A stretch of DNA of 34,401 nt from Campylobacterales bacterium (GTDB lineage Bacteria > Campylobacterota > Campylobacteria > Campylobacterales > Nitratiruptoraceae): contig JALWIX010000106.1 of the NCBI GenBank assembly GCA_027082175.1, forward strand, positions 1 to 34,401. The letters run 5' to 3'. The position numbers and the translations under genes were made by a program. Each line of letters opens with the position of its first letter. Positions within the stretch are counted from its first letter, which is position 1. Below, in pieces: positions 17,966-27,731 of this stretch. The notes below the pieces were generated by a model. That model ran no database searches. It was given only the letters and a program-made list of their open reading frames with translations, and was not told the origin of the DNA.

Positions 17966-18104
17966 TGAGACCTCTGAAAAATTGATATTAAAAAGTGTGG
18001 GTATCGGTGTGTATGTGAGCAAAAGTACCATATTCCAACACCCACACTCACACTCACACTCACACCATTAAGTGAAATAGGTAATTTTTCAGAGCATTCA
18101 ATTA
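17966..18104. repeat. Intergenic near-palindromic element, copy C (largest GT-hexamer arms)
   Basis: attgagacctctgaaaaattgatattaaaaagtgtgggtatcggtgtgtatgtgagc...cacccacactcacactcacactcacaccatt...ggtaatttttcagagcattcaatta; 12-bp perfect terminal IR CTCTGAAAAATT/AATTTTTCAGAG. Confidence 0.85.
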
Positions 18105-19088
18105 CTAATGTTTTATATCTAACTCATCAATATATACTAACTTCACTTCTTTTAAAATATCTTTAGACTTTTTTAAAGCTTCGATAGTTTTTGGATGAGG
18201 ATGGCCGATAGCTATGGCGTAACCTCTTTTTTTTGCAATTTTGACGGCTTTTTTTAGCTGTCCTTTTATATAATCTATATTTTGCTCATTATCTAAAAAG
18301 ACATCTCTTGCTAGATATCGTTCCCCAAACTCCTTCTCTACGGCCTCCACTTTAGTTAAGGAGGTTGTTCTGCTATCAATAAACTTTAATCCATGCTTTC
18401 GCAAAACCGTTATCAATTTTTTCATCGCCTCTTTATCGGCTGTAAACGCACTGCCAGTATGGTTGTTCAAATATTTCACATCGGGAAACCATTTTTTTAT
18501 ATATTTTATTCTATTTTCAATCTCACTGTAAGTAGAAGTGGTCAAAAGAGTTTGTGACTCCGCAGACGAAAAATTTTTAGCTTCCAATGGCAAATGAACC
18601 ATATAAAATTTAAACTCTTTAGCATATTTTGGAGTATTAGGATGCCTATTGCTTGGCGGAAACAAAGAAGGGTTTATGGGAAAACCTAACGATTTTAGCT
18701 CCTTTACTTGATAGTAAAAAGCTACATCGTCAATGATGATCGCTAGTTTAGGTTTAGAGACAAATACTTTTTGTTCTACCTCTTTTTTATCTTTAACCTC
18801 TTTATAAACATTTTGCTTATAATCTTTTATTTCAGACATATACTCTTTTAAATGCTTTTGCAGGGCTCGATTTTCCTCATTTTTTATAGTCTCTATCTTA
18901 CTTTTAGCAATCAAAGTGGCTCTCTTGTATCCTTGATCGTATCCTATTTTATAAAATACAACGCCGCTTATACCGGAAAATAACAATACTACTAAAATAA
19001 AAAAAAATATTTTTAGATTTCTAAATTGAAGAGAGATTTTTTTTGAAGTTCTTCTTTTTTGAGAGTTTCTTCTCTTTTTTTTAGCCAA
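18105..19088 (-). CDS. Divergent polysaccharide deacetylase family protein (membrane-anchored)
   Basis: N-terminal TM; KLAIIIDDVAFYYQ, YMVHLPLEAKNF, YLNNHTGSAFTADKEAM, FIDSRTTS, AIAIGHPHPKTIEAL. Confidence 0.87.
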   Translation of the reverse strand: MAKKKRRNSQKRRTSKKISLQFRNLKIFFFILVVLLFSGISGVVFYKIGYDQGYKRATLIAKSKIETIKNEENRALQKHLKEYMSEIKDYKQNVYKEVKDKKEVEQKVFVSKPKLAIIIDDVAFYYQVKELKSLGFPINPSLFPPSNRHPNTPKYAKEFKFYMVHLPLEAKNFSSAESQTLLTTSTYSEIENRIKYIKKWFPDVKYLNNHTGSAFTADKEAMKKLITVLRKHGLKFIDSRTTSLTKVEAVEKEFGERYLARDVFLDNEQNIDYIKGQLKKAVKIAKKRGYAIAIGHPHPKTIEALKKSKDILKEVKLVYIDELDIKH

Positions 19089-19128
19089 ACTCTATTCTCA
19101 TTCAAACAAAGAGCAATAGCTCTTTGTT

Positions 19129-20235
<1,107 letters not shown>

Positions 20236-20287
20236 TTAATTATACGTAGTAAATCGTTCAATTTGGAAAATCAGACATAGGAAAAAA

Positions 20288-22240
20288 ATGAAAGAGTTAA
20301 TGATAAAACTTCTAAATGGTATTTTAAAAAAAGATATTTCCCGAAGCGACTGGCCTTTGGTAGACGAACTTATAAAACTTAAAATCGTAAAAAATGACGG
20401 AAAAGTTTTAAAAATAAGTTCTAAATACAGAGTGGGGAAAGTAGATATCTCCAGAAACGGAACCGGATATCTAGAGCAAATCGGCATTAAAGCAAAAGAC
20501 CTTTTGATAGAACCAGAACATCTAAACGGCGCCGCCAAAGGGGATTTGGTTATAGCAAAAAGGATATTTAAATCAAAAGGAAGACCTTCGGCTAAGGTTG
20601 TTTTTATAGTTCAAAAAGCGTTTAAATTTAGCGTAGGGGTATTTGACGCCGAAAAACTACAGTTTTTAAATATAAAAACCGCCCTACCGCTTGCTGTTAA
20701 AGCTTCAAAAAAATCTTTAAAAAAACTCCCTGATAATACAGTGGCGAAAATAGACAACGAGCATCAGGTAATCAGTGAAATTTTAGGTGTTTTGGATGAT
20801 CCAAAAGTTGATGAAAAAATCTCTTTGGCTCTATACAATAAAAAAGAGGAGTTTTCGCCTGAAGCCGAACTTGAAGCAAAAGCGTATCCCGACTATATAG
20901 AACCTGAACTCTATCCTGATAGGGTTGATCTCTCGCATCTGCCATTTTGCACTATTGATCCCGCAACAGCAAAAGACCACGACGACGCGATATATTTCGA
21001 CGTAAAAGAGAACGCTCTATACGTAGCTATCGCGGATGTAAGCGAATATGTGACAATGTACGGACCTATAGATAAGGAAGCGAAAGAGAGAGGATTTTCA
21101 ATCTATTTTCCCCATAAATCAATACCCATGCTGCCAAGAGCGTTAAGCGAAGGAATATGCTCTTTAAAGCCGGAGGTTTTAAGACTTTCATTTGTGTGCA
21201 AAATAACACTAGATGAAAATTTAGAACCAAAAAACGAGGAGTTTTTTGAAGCGATAATAAAATCTAGAAGAAAATATAGCTATGACAGAGTCGATGAGTT
21301 TTTAGATGGAAAATTTGATAATTTAGACGAAACAGACAAAGAAATTTTGGAGTTTCTGCTTCCTCTTTATAAAATCACTTCCAAAATAAGAGAAAAAAGG
21401 CTTCAAAAAGGATATGAGTTTTCAAATCCCGAAATAAGAATGGAGTTAGACGATAACCACAATCTAATCGCCACACATATCGAAACAGAAACGCCGTCCC
21501 ATGCGCTTATAGAAGATTGTATGCTTTTGGCCAATAAAGCCGCCGCTAAAATGTTCGAATACGGGATCTTTAGAACGCATGAAGAGCCTAGTCTAGAAAA
21601 AATCGAAGAACTTTTAAATGAACTGGCAACCATTGGAATTTTCACAAAAGAGTTCAAATCGCTACACTCTCTGTTTTTGTCGATTCAAGAACAGGCAAAA
21701 GAGAAAAATATCAAACAATATGTTGACAAACTTTTAATAAGAACGCAAAAACAGGCGGCTTATACGGCCGAAAATATAGGCCATTTCGGTCTAGGTTTTG
21801 AAGCTTATACCCATTTTACCTCTCCTATTAGAAGGTATTCAGATCTTACGCTTCATAGGCTTTTAAAAGCTATCTTAAAAAACGATAAAAAACGATTGGA
21901 TTTTATTATGAGAAACATTGAACCGCTTACGGTTAAAATAAGCGAACTAGAGCGTGAAGCCGCAAAAGTAGAGTGGGATTTTATGGATAGAAAATTTGCT
22001 AGATGGGCTAAAGAAAATATCAAAAAAGAGTTTTTTGCTATAGTTACCGATCCGGAATCAACGCCTATTGCGCTAATTGAAGACAAAATAGCTGGAGCTA
22101 GAGTATTTTTACCAAAAGAAGATGTGGAACTTTTTGATAAAGTATATGTTGAAATTATAGATGCCGATACCGCCACTACAAAAATTATAGGGAAAATTAC
22201 AAGAAGGGTTGAAGAGGATTCATCAATTATTATAAATTGA
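20288..22240 (+). CDS. rnr: Ribonuclease R / RNB-family exoribonuclease
   Basis: LPFCTIDPATAKDHDDAIYFD, ALYVAIADVSEYV, AERGFSIYFPHKSIPMLPRALSEGICSLKP-like block, HFGLGFEAYTHFTSPIRRYSDLTLHRLL. Confidence 0.96.
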   Translation: MKELMIKLLNGILKKDISRSDWPLVDELIKLKIVKNDGKVLKISSKYRVGKVDISRNGTGYLEQIGIKAKDLLIEPEHLNGAAKGDLVIAKRIFKSKGRPSAKVVFIVQKAFKFSVGVFDAEKLQFLNIKTALPLAVKASKKSLKKLPDNTVAKIDNEHQVISEILGVLDDPKVDEKISLALYNKKEEFSPEAELEAKAYPDYIEPELYPDRVDLSHLPFCTIDPATAKDHDDAIYFDVKENALYVAIADVSEYVTMYGPIDKEAKERGFSIYFPHKSIPMLPRALSEGICSLKPEVLRLSFVCKITLDENLEPKNEEFFEAIIKSRRKYSYDRVDEFLDGKFDNLDETDKEILEFLLPLYKITSKIREKRLQKGYEFSNPEIRMELDDNHNLIATHIETETPSHALIEDCMLLANKAAAKMFEYGIFRTHEEPSLEKIEELLNELATIGIFTKEFKSLHSLFLSIQEQAKEKNIKQYVDKLLIRTQKQAAYTAENIGHFGLGFEAYTHFTSPIRRYSDLTLHRLLKAILKNDKKRLDFIMRNIEPLTVKISELEREAAKVEWDFMDRKFARWAKENIKKEFFAIVTDPESTPIALIEDKIAGARVFLPKEDVELFDKVYVEIIDADTATTKIIGKITRRVEEDSSIIIN

Positions 22241-22318
22241 GACCTCTGAAAAATTACAAATTTAACAGAAAATTTCAACTCGCCTGAGTGAAATTTGGCA
22301 ATTTTTCAGAGCATTCCA
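22239..22318. repeat. Intergenic near-palindromic element, copy D (minimal, no GT core)
   Basis: gagaccTCTGAAAAATTacaaatttaacagAAATTTCaACTCgcctGAGTGAAATTTggcAATTTTTCAGAgcattcca; begins inside the rnr stop codon. Confidence 0.8.
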
Positions 22319-22347
22319 TAGGAAAATTAAATAAACAAAGGCGACTT

Positions 22348-23325
22348 ATGTACAAAAAAGCCCTAGACGAGCTTTTAAACAAAGGATACAATCTAAAATC
22401 TATACTGCTTTATGGCGAAGAGCCTTTTTATATAAAGGAGTACTCTAACAAAATTGCCCAACTACTCTCTCCCGATAAAGATAACAGATTGGTTTACTAT
22501 TTTGACGAATACAGTTTCGAGGGAGCAAAAAACTATCTTTCTCAATCGTCTTTATTTGGAGATACCAATCTTTTAATCATTAAACATGAAAAATCGTTGC
22601 CAAAAAACGAACTTGATACTTTAATAGATATTTGCAACAAAAACGAAAACAGTTTTTTTATATTTGAACTCTACTCAAGCGATGCAAAAAAAGCGGAAAA
22701 ATCGTTTGATAAGAAAAAAAGAGCTCAAAGCGTCAGATTTTTTAAGGCAACTCTCTCTGAAGCACAAGCCATACTTTCTGACTTTGCGCAAAAAAAAGGG
22801 ATAGATATAGACAACTACTCTCTTAACCATCTTCTTTTATGGCTTGATATAAATATAGAGTTGGCTTTGAAAGAACTTGAAAAATTGTCAATAAATAAAG
22901 AAAAAATAGGCTCAAAGGAGATAGATGAACTTGTCTATCCTCTTAATACCATCAATCTTGAAAAATTTTATATTGATCTTTTAAATAAAAAGCCTATTTT
23001 AAAAATTTTAAAAAAGTTAGAAGAGGAAGAGATAAACGAAATTAGAGTAATTTTGGGCTTGGAAAATTTTTTACGGCAACTTTTTATGTTTCATTCATAC
23101 ATTAAACTTAACGGCAGATTTGATTCACGCGAGGTTTTGGGATATAAACTTCCACCTCAGATCGAAAAAGAGAGGGTGCAGTTGGCTATAAAACTAAAAG
23201 AACAAAATTTTTTGGATATTTTTAAAGCTCTTCAAGATAGTGAACTCACCATAAAAAGCGTTTCCAATATAGAAAAAAAGAGTTTTTTGTTTTCTTCTTT
23301 AATAAAAATACAAGCTTTATTATGA
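22348..23325 (+). CDS. holA: DNA polymerase III delta subunit; ATG at 22348 preferred over the ORF-track GTG at 22288, which lies inside repeat copy D
   Basis: LLNKGYNLKSILLYGEEPFYIKEYSNKI, LLWLDINIELALKELEKLSI; follows rnr. Confidence 0.82.
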   Translation: MYKKALDELLNKGYNLKSILLYGEEPFYIKEYSNKIAQLLSPDKDNRLVYYFDEYSFEGAKNYLSQSSLFGDTNLLIIKHEKSLPKNELDTLIDICNKNENSFFIFELYSSDAKKAEKSFDKKKRAQSVRFFKATLSEAQAILSDFAQKKGIDIDNYSLNHLLLWLDINIELALKELEKLSINKEKIGSKEIDELVYPLNTINLEKFYIDLLNKKPILKILKKLEEEEINEIRVILGLENFLRQLFMFHSYIKLNGRFDSREVLGYKLPPQIEKERVQLAIKLKEQNFLDIFKALQDSELTIKSVSNIEKKSFLFSSLIKIQALL

Positions 23326-23338
23326 TATCATCAGCGCC

Positions 23339-23379
23339 TATTTTAGAGCAATCTAAAATAACCTTGCCGGCTTTGCCGG
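23339..23379 (+). promoter_or_regulatory. Tandem hairpins in the rpsF 5' leader; candidate S6:S18-responsive leader
   Basis: TATTTTAGA-GCAA-TCTAAAATA (9-bp stem, GNRA loop), then CCGGC-TTT-GCCGG, then the SD aaaggag and rpsF ATG. Confidence 0.55.
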
Positions 23380-23402
23380 ATATATAGCCAAAAGGAGAAA
23401 AG

Positions 23403-23768
23403 ATGAGATATTACGAAACACTTTTCGTGTTAAAGCCTACTCTTACGGAAGAAGAGACTCAGGCAAGATTTAACTTCATAAAAGAAGTTATAGAAAAAAA
23501 TGGCGGAGAAGTAAGCGCATATGAGGACTATGGTGTCAGAAAGCTTGCTTATCCTATACAGAAGTTTGAGAGAGGACACTACTTTGTCATATACTTCAAA
23601 GCTCCTTCGCAAACTGTTAGAGAACTTGAGAGAATCTACAGAATCACGGAAGATGTTATAAGATTTTTGACTATCAAATATGAAACTAAAAAAGATATAG
23701 CGGCTTGGGAAAAAATGGTTCAAAAAGCGCAAAAGCAGACTAAAGCAACTGAAGAAGCATCCGAATAA
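23403..23768 (+). CDS. rpsF: 30S ribosomal protein S6
   Basis: [50 protein letters not shown]. Confidence 0.97.
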   Translation: MRYYETLFVLKPTLTEEETQARFNFIKEVIEKNGGEVSAYEDYGVRKLAYPIQKFERGHYFVIYFKAPSQTVRELERIYRITEDVIRFLTIKYETKKDIAAWEKMVQKAQKQTKATEEASE

Positions 23769-23779
23769 CAGGAAACAAC

Positions 23780-24244
23780 ATGTATAACAGAGTCGTACTG
23801 CTCGGAAATCTCACAAGAGATATAGAGCTTAGATATACCCAAAACGGCACGGCTATAGCAAAAACGGCCATAGCTACCAATAGAAGATTTAAAACCCAAA
23901 CCGGAGAACAAAAAGAGGAGGTCTGTTTTATAGACATCACTCTTTTTGGCAGGGCTGCGGAGATAGCCAATCAGTACCTATCTAAAGGAAGAAAAGTTCT
24001 TATAGAGGGAAGACTTGTTTTCGAGCAGTGGGTTGACTCTTCCGGACAAAAAAGAAGCAAACACTCGATTGCCGTGGATAACTTGCAGATGATAGGGGGA
24101 AGAGAAGAACAGGCAATAAGCCCTATCGCTGAACCGACTTCAGAAATCAACAACCAAAAACCGGTTCAAAGCGAGTACCAAAAGACGGCTTCTAAACCGG
24201 AAATACCGGAAATCGATATTGAAGATGACGAAATACCATTTTAG
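23780..24244 (+). CDS. ssb: Single-stranded DNA-binding protein
   Basis: MYNRVVLLGNLTRDIELRYTQNGTAIAKTAIATNRR; acidic C-terminal tip DDEIPF. Confidence 0.97.
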   Translation: MYNRVVLLGNLTRDIELRYTQNGTAIAKTAIATNRRFKTQTGEQKEEVCFIDITLFGRAAEIANQYLSKGRKVLIEGRLVFEQWVDSSGQKRSKHSIAVDNLQMIGGREEQAISPIAEPTSEINNQKPVQSEYQKTASKPEIPEIDIEDDEIPF

Positions 24245-24257
24245 TTAGGAGATAATT

Positions 24258-24530
24258 ATGGCGGAAAAAAGAAAGTTCAAAAAAAGATATTGTAAATATT
24301 GCGAAGCTAAAGTAACGTTTATAGACTATAAAGATGTAGAGCTTATAAAACACTCTTTAAGCGAGAGATATAAAATAATGCCAAGACGTCTTACGGGAAA
24401 CTGTAAAAAACATCAAGAGATGGTGGAAGAGGCTATTAAAAGAGCAAGACATGCCGCTATCGTTCCATATATAGTTGATAGAAAAAGAGTTATCGCTAAT
24501 CCATTCGAGGAGATTAAGCCTCTATTTTAA
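24258..24530 (+). CDS. rpsR: 30S ribosomal protein S18
   Basis: [51 protein letters not shown]. Confidence 0.97.
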   Translation: MAEKRKFKKRYCKYCEAKVTFIDYKDVELIKHSLSERYKIMPRRLTGNCKKHQEMVEEAIKRARHAAIVPYIVDRKRVIANPFEEIKPLF

Positions 24531-24539
24531 CTTTGACCC

Positions 24540-24559
24540 AAAGGGGCTTTGCCCCTTTT
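24540..24559. terminator. Bidirectional intrinsic terminator between rpsR and the convergent gene
   Basis: AAAGGGGC-TTT-GCCCCTTTT; overlaps the stop codon of the minus-strand gene. Confidence 0.85.
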
Positions 24560-26426
24560 ATGTCTCTTTAAAAAATTTTTCTACGCATATTTTATAGATC
24601 GATTCTAAAGAATAAATCTCATCTAAATAATCGTTAACACTACACACTTTTTTATCAAGTTCGGTATTGAGTTCCTTACAAGCCGCTTCTAGCATTGTTT
24701 TGTATATGTATTGATGATCGAAACAAGAAGGGGCTTCTATGATATAATCTTTAAATAAAGAATGAAGTTCCTCACGCTTAAAATCAATCATAGAATAAGC
24801 GCTATACGTCACAAAGATTTTGCCCTCAAAATCTTTCCATAACTTTAAAAAATCGGTCATTAGACTATTATGGAGCTTTTCGATATCTTTAAAAATAACT
24901 AAATCAAACCCGTTAAAAGTTTCCAATTTTAAGTCGTCGTCTTTTAGGTTTTGCGACGGTACCACACAAAAAGGCATATCGTAAAAGTTAAACTCTAAAG
25001 AGTTTATAGCGGCGTCAATAAATTTCATCGCGCATAAAGAGTCCTCATATCTAAAAGCGACTCTGTTAATGTTGTTTTTAGAAACGTAATCCATCTTTTC
25101 TATAAAAGCGGAAATATGAAGCTCCTTGCCAAAACTTTTTTCTATTCCTAAAGCTATATTTGGATACGATACGGGTCTGATTTTGTTTTCTACCTCCAAC
25201 TTTTCAAGAATTTCGTTTGCTTCAAATATGGTTTCATTTAAAAAAGATATAGCTTTTGAACTGTCAAATCCAAATCTTTTTAGCCTGTTTAAAAACACAA
25301 TCCCGCTTCTCTTATCTTTGGACAATATAAATTCCAAAGCCAAAATCGTCAAATACGCTATATAAGAAAACCTAAGTTTTCTAGAGCTTAACGTAATACC
25401 AAAATGATTATTTAACTCTAGATGAGGATGGCGAGAGAGATGAGCTAAAATATATCCGTCATATAGATATTTAAATAGCCCAAGACGATTTACAAAATAC
25501 TCCTTGTTTACTTCTAAAAAGTTGACGCCGAAAATTTTCTCTTCATACACTCTAGAGATATAAGAGTATAGCTCTTTAGGAGATTTGTATATATTTTTAA
25601 ACCCTTTCGGAGCCATATTTATCAGAAGTTCTATACCTATTATGTCCGTAGTCAACAATGATCTACCTTCGCTTCTAATATCTCTAAAGGAAAACAGAGG
25701 AGCAAGTTTTTTAAAAATAGAAGATTTTAAAATATTGTAAAACTCGTAATGCTCAAAGTTCGTAAAGTTTTCATTTGATAATGATATCTGCGCGTTAATA
25801 TAATCATACACAATCTTTTTAGTCTCTTCAAAGCCTATTCTCGTAATAGCAGAAGTTATATTTTCTATTTTTGATTTTGCCGCAGATTCTACGGTATTTG
25901 CCTTTTTTAAGATTTTTTCTCTTAAAGCCGGCAACGCTTCTATGTGAGGCCTAAACTTTTCTACCGAAGAATTTGGATCATCAAGTTCCAACATCAAGTT
26001 TATTACCGCTTTTATCTTTTCAAGCGTGTCGTCTTCATCAAAATCTATTTTTGAAACGTAAGAACTCTTTTTAAACATATATTTTTTAGGCTTTTTAATA
26101 TGTTTTTCTATTATCTCTTCAGTATTTATCTCATCTTCAAAATTGACTCCTACTTCTTTTAGAGTCTGTCTTCTTATCTTAGCTTTAACTTCCACATTCT
26201 CAAGTTCTATATCTATACTCTCTTTTTTTATCTCATCTACGTCAACTTTTTTTATCGCGGCCCCCGCTTTTGAAATATCTAAAACTTCCCCAAAACCTGG
26301 AATATAAAGATTTTGCACATGATATCTGTCATAGTTTCTTTTGCTTAGTTTCGTCTCTTTCTTATTTTCAACTACATCTTTCTCTTCGTTATTTTTTTTA
26401 TTTTTCCCAAATCCAAAAAGACCCAT
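24558..26426 (-). CDS. Putative PilZ - HDOD-like - degenerate sigma-54-activator-like AAA+ protein
   Basis: RNYDR (RxxxR) and DISKAG (DxSxxG) of PilZ; central helical HDOD-like region; C-terminal FRYEDSLCAMKFIDAAI...MPFCVVPSQNL...FDLVIFKDIEKLHNSLMTDFLKLW...IFVTYSAYSMIDF aligns by eye with NtrC-type AAA+ blocks. Confidence 0.6.
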   Translation of the reverse strand: MGLFGFGKNKKNNEEKDVVENKKETKLSKRNYDRYHVQNLYIPGFGEVLDISKAGAAIKKVDVDEIKKESIDIELENVEVKAKIRRQTLKEVGVNFEDEINTEEIIEKHIKKPKKYMFKKSSYVSKIDFDEDDTLEKIKAVINLMLELDDPNSSVEKFRPHIEALPALREKILKKANTVESAAKSKIENITSAITRIGFEETKKIVYDYINAQISLSNENFTNFEHYEFYNILKSSIFKKLAPLFSFRDIRSEGRSLLTTDIIGIELLINMAPKGFKNIYKSPKELYSYISRVYEEKIFGVNFLEVNKEYFVNRLGLFKYLYDGYILAHLSRHPHLELNNHFGITLSSRKLRFSYIAYLTILALEFILSKDKRSGIVFLNRLKRFGFDSSKAISFLNETIFEANEILEKLEVENKIRPVSYPNIALGIEKSFGKELHISAFIEKMDYVSKNNINRVAFRYEDSLCAMKFIDAAINSLEFNFYDMPFCVVPSQNLKDDDLKLETFNGFDLVIFKDIEKLHNSLMTDFLKLWKDFEGKIFVTYSAYSMIDFKREELHSLFKDYIIEAPSCFDHQYIYKTMLEAACKELNTELDKKVCSVNDYLDEIYSLESIYKICVEKFFKET

Positions 26427-26430
26427 TATT

Positions 26431-27114
26431 TCATACCTTTTCGTAAGTTAAGATTGCTTTGTCGGAAATATCGGAAAAGAGCGCTATAAAATCTACATCT
26501 TTGAGTTTTAAACTTTTACAGCTTTTTAGACTATCTATATCATGATAATACTGCACGATTTCACCTCTACTTTTCCTATAGCAACCTTTATCCTCTTCTT
26601 CAAACAACACTATCTTAGTTTTCAACTCTTTATCTTCAAACTCCGCGTCAAGAGATATAAAAACGCCATCTCTCTCAATAGCCACGACCCCTTGAGCAAT
26701 CTCTTCAAAACCGTAAAGAGTATTTATATCGCAAATGAAATGGCCATTTTTTATTAAAACATTATCGACACAACAGAGGAATTTTTTTAAATTTTCGAAA
26801 TTTAAATAGTTTAAAACATCAAAAATAGCTACCGCCGCATCATATTTGCCGTCCACTTCACACAAATCTTTGCGATACGCCTTCACTCCTTTTTTTAAAG
26901 CGTTTTGCACCATATTAAAACTAAGATCAATACCTTCTATCTCTATTCCCGCTTTTTTGGCTTTTACTAAAAAATCGCCGCTTCCACACCCGATATCAAG
27001 AACCTTTTTCGCTTCTAAATTTAAAAGTTTTTCCAAAAAAATATCATGTAGTTCGTTTACCTCTTTTTCAAATCCAAGATAAGGCTCTATTTTAGCGTAT
27101 AAATCTAAACTCAA
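26431..27114 (-). CDS. Class I SAM-dependent methyltransferase
   Basis: AKKVLDIGCGSGDFLVKAKKAGIEIEGIDLSFNMV, YDAAVAIFDVLNYL. Confidence 0.88.
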   Translation of the reverse strand: MSLDLYAKIEPYLGFEKEVNELHDIFLEKLLNLEAKKVLDIGCGSGDFLVKAKKAGIEIEGIDLSFNMVQNALKKGVKAYRKDLCEVDGKYDAAVAIFDVLNYLNFENLKKFLCCVDNVLIKNGHFICDINTLYGFEEIAQGVVAIERDGVFISLDAEFEDKELKTKIVLFEEEDKGCYRKSRGEIVQYYHDIDSLKSCKSLKLKDVDFIALFSDISDKAILTYEKV

Positions 27115-27116
27115 AT

Positions 27117-27731
27117 CTATCCTTTTATCGCCAAAGATATCTTTTCATAAATATCTAAAACTTCATCTTTTTTTGAATAAAAACTGTTTTTGTTGGCTAT
27201 CAGATGGGCGCTTGATTCCATAATGGTATAGGCGGGTTTCAAACCGTTTTGTTTCATAGTTTCACCGGTCTCGACAATATCGACAATCATATCGGCAAGT
27301 CCTATTAACGGCGCAAGCTCTATTGAGCCGTAAAGTTTTATTATCTCAACCGGAATAGCCCTTTTTGAAAAAAAATCTCTAGCAATATTTACCATTTTAG
27401 TAGCGACTTTAAAAGATGGTTTAGAAAAGTCCAATTCCTCCTCTTTTTTGATTCCTATTGCAACTTTACATCTACCTATATTCATGTCAAGTAGTCTAAC
27501 AAGATCAAGTTTTTGTTCTTCCAAGACATCCAAACCTACCACGCCTATATCCGCTGCTTGATGATAAACATAGGTTGGCACGTCTTGATTTCTGACGAGT
27601 AAAAATCTAAAACCACCTTCTTCCAAAATAAGCTTTCTTTCTCCAAACTGGAACTTTTTGTCGAAAATTTTTTCAAATATCTCCAAAGTATCTTTTGCAA
27701 TCCTTCCTTTAGGAAGCGCAATCGTTAGCAT
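27117..27731 (-). CDS. hisG: ATP phosphoribosyltransferase catalytic subunit (short form)
   Basis: MLTIALPKGRIAKDTLEIFE, RNQDVPTYVYHQAADIGVVGLDVLEE, ADMIVDIVETGETMKQNGL; 204 aa without a C-terminal regulatory domain. Confidence 0.95.
   Translation of the reverse strand: MLTIALPKGRIAKDTLEIFEKIFDKKFQFGERKLILEEGGFRFLLVRNQDVPTYVYHQAADIGVVGLDVLEEQKLDLVRLLDMNIGRCKVAIGIKKEEELDFSKPSFKVATKMVNIARDFFSKRAIPVEIIKLYGSIELAPLIGLADMIVDIVETGETMKQNGLKPAYTIMESSAHLIANKNSFYSKKDEVLDIYEKISLAIKG

Noticed and set aside
17990-18070. CRISPR-like repeat array
   Set aside because: The units are 6-bp microsatellites with no spacers; there are no cas genes, and the structure is a single palindrome.
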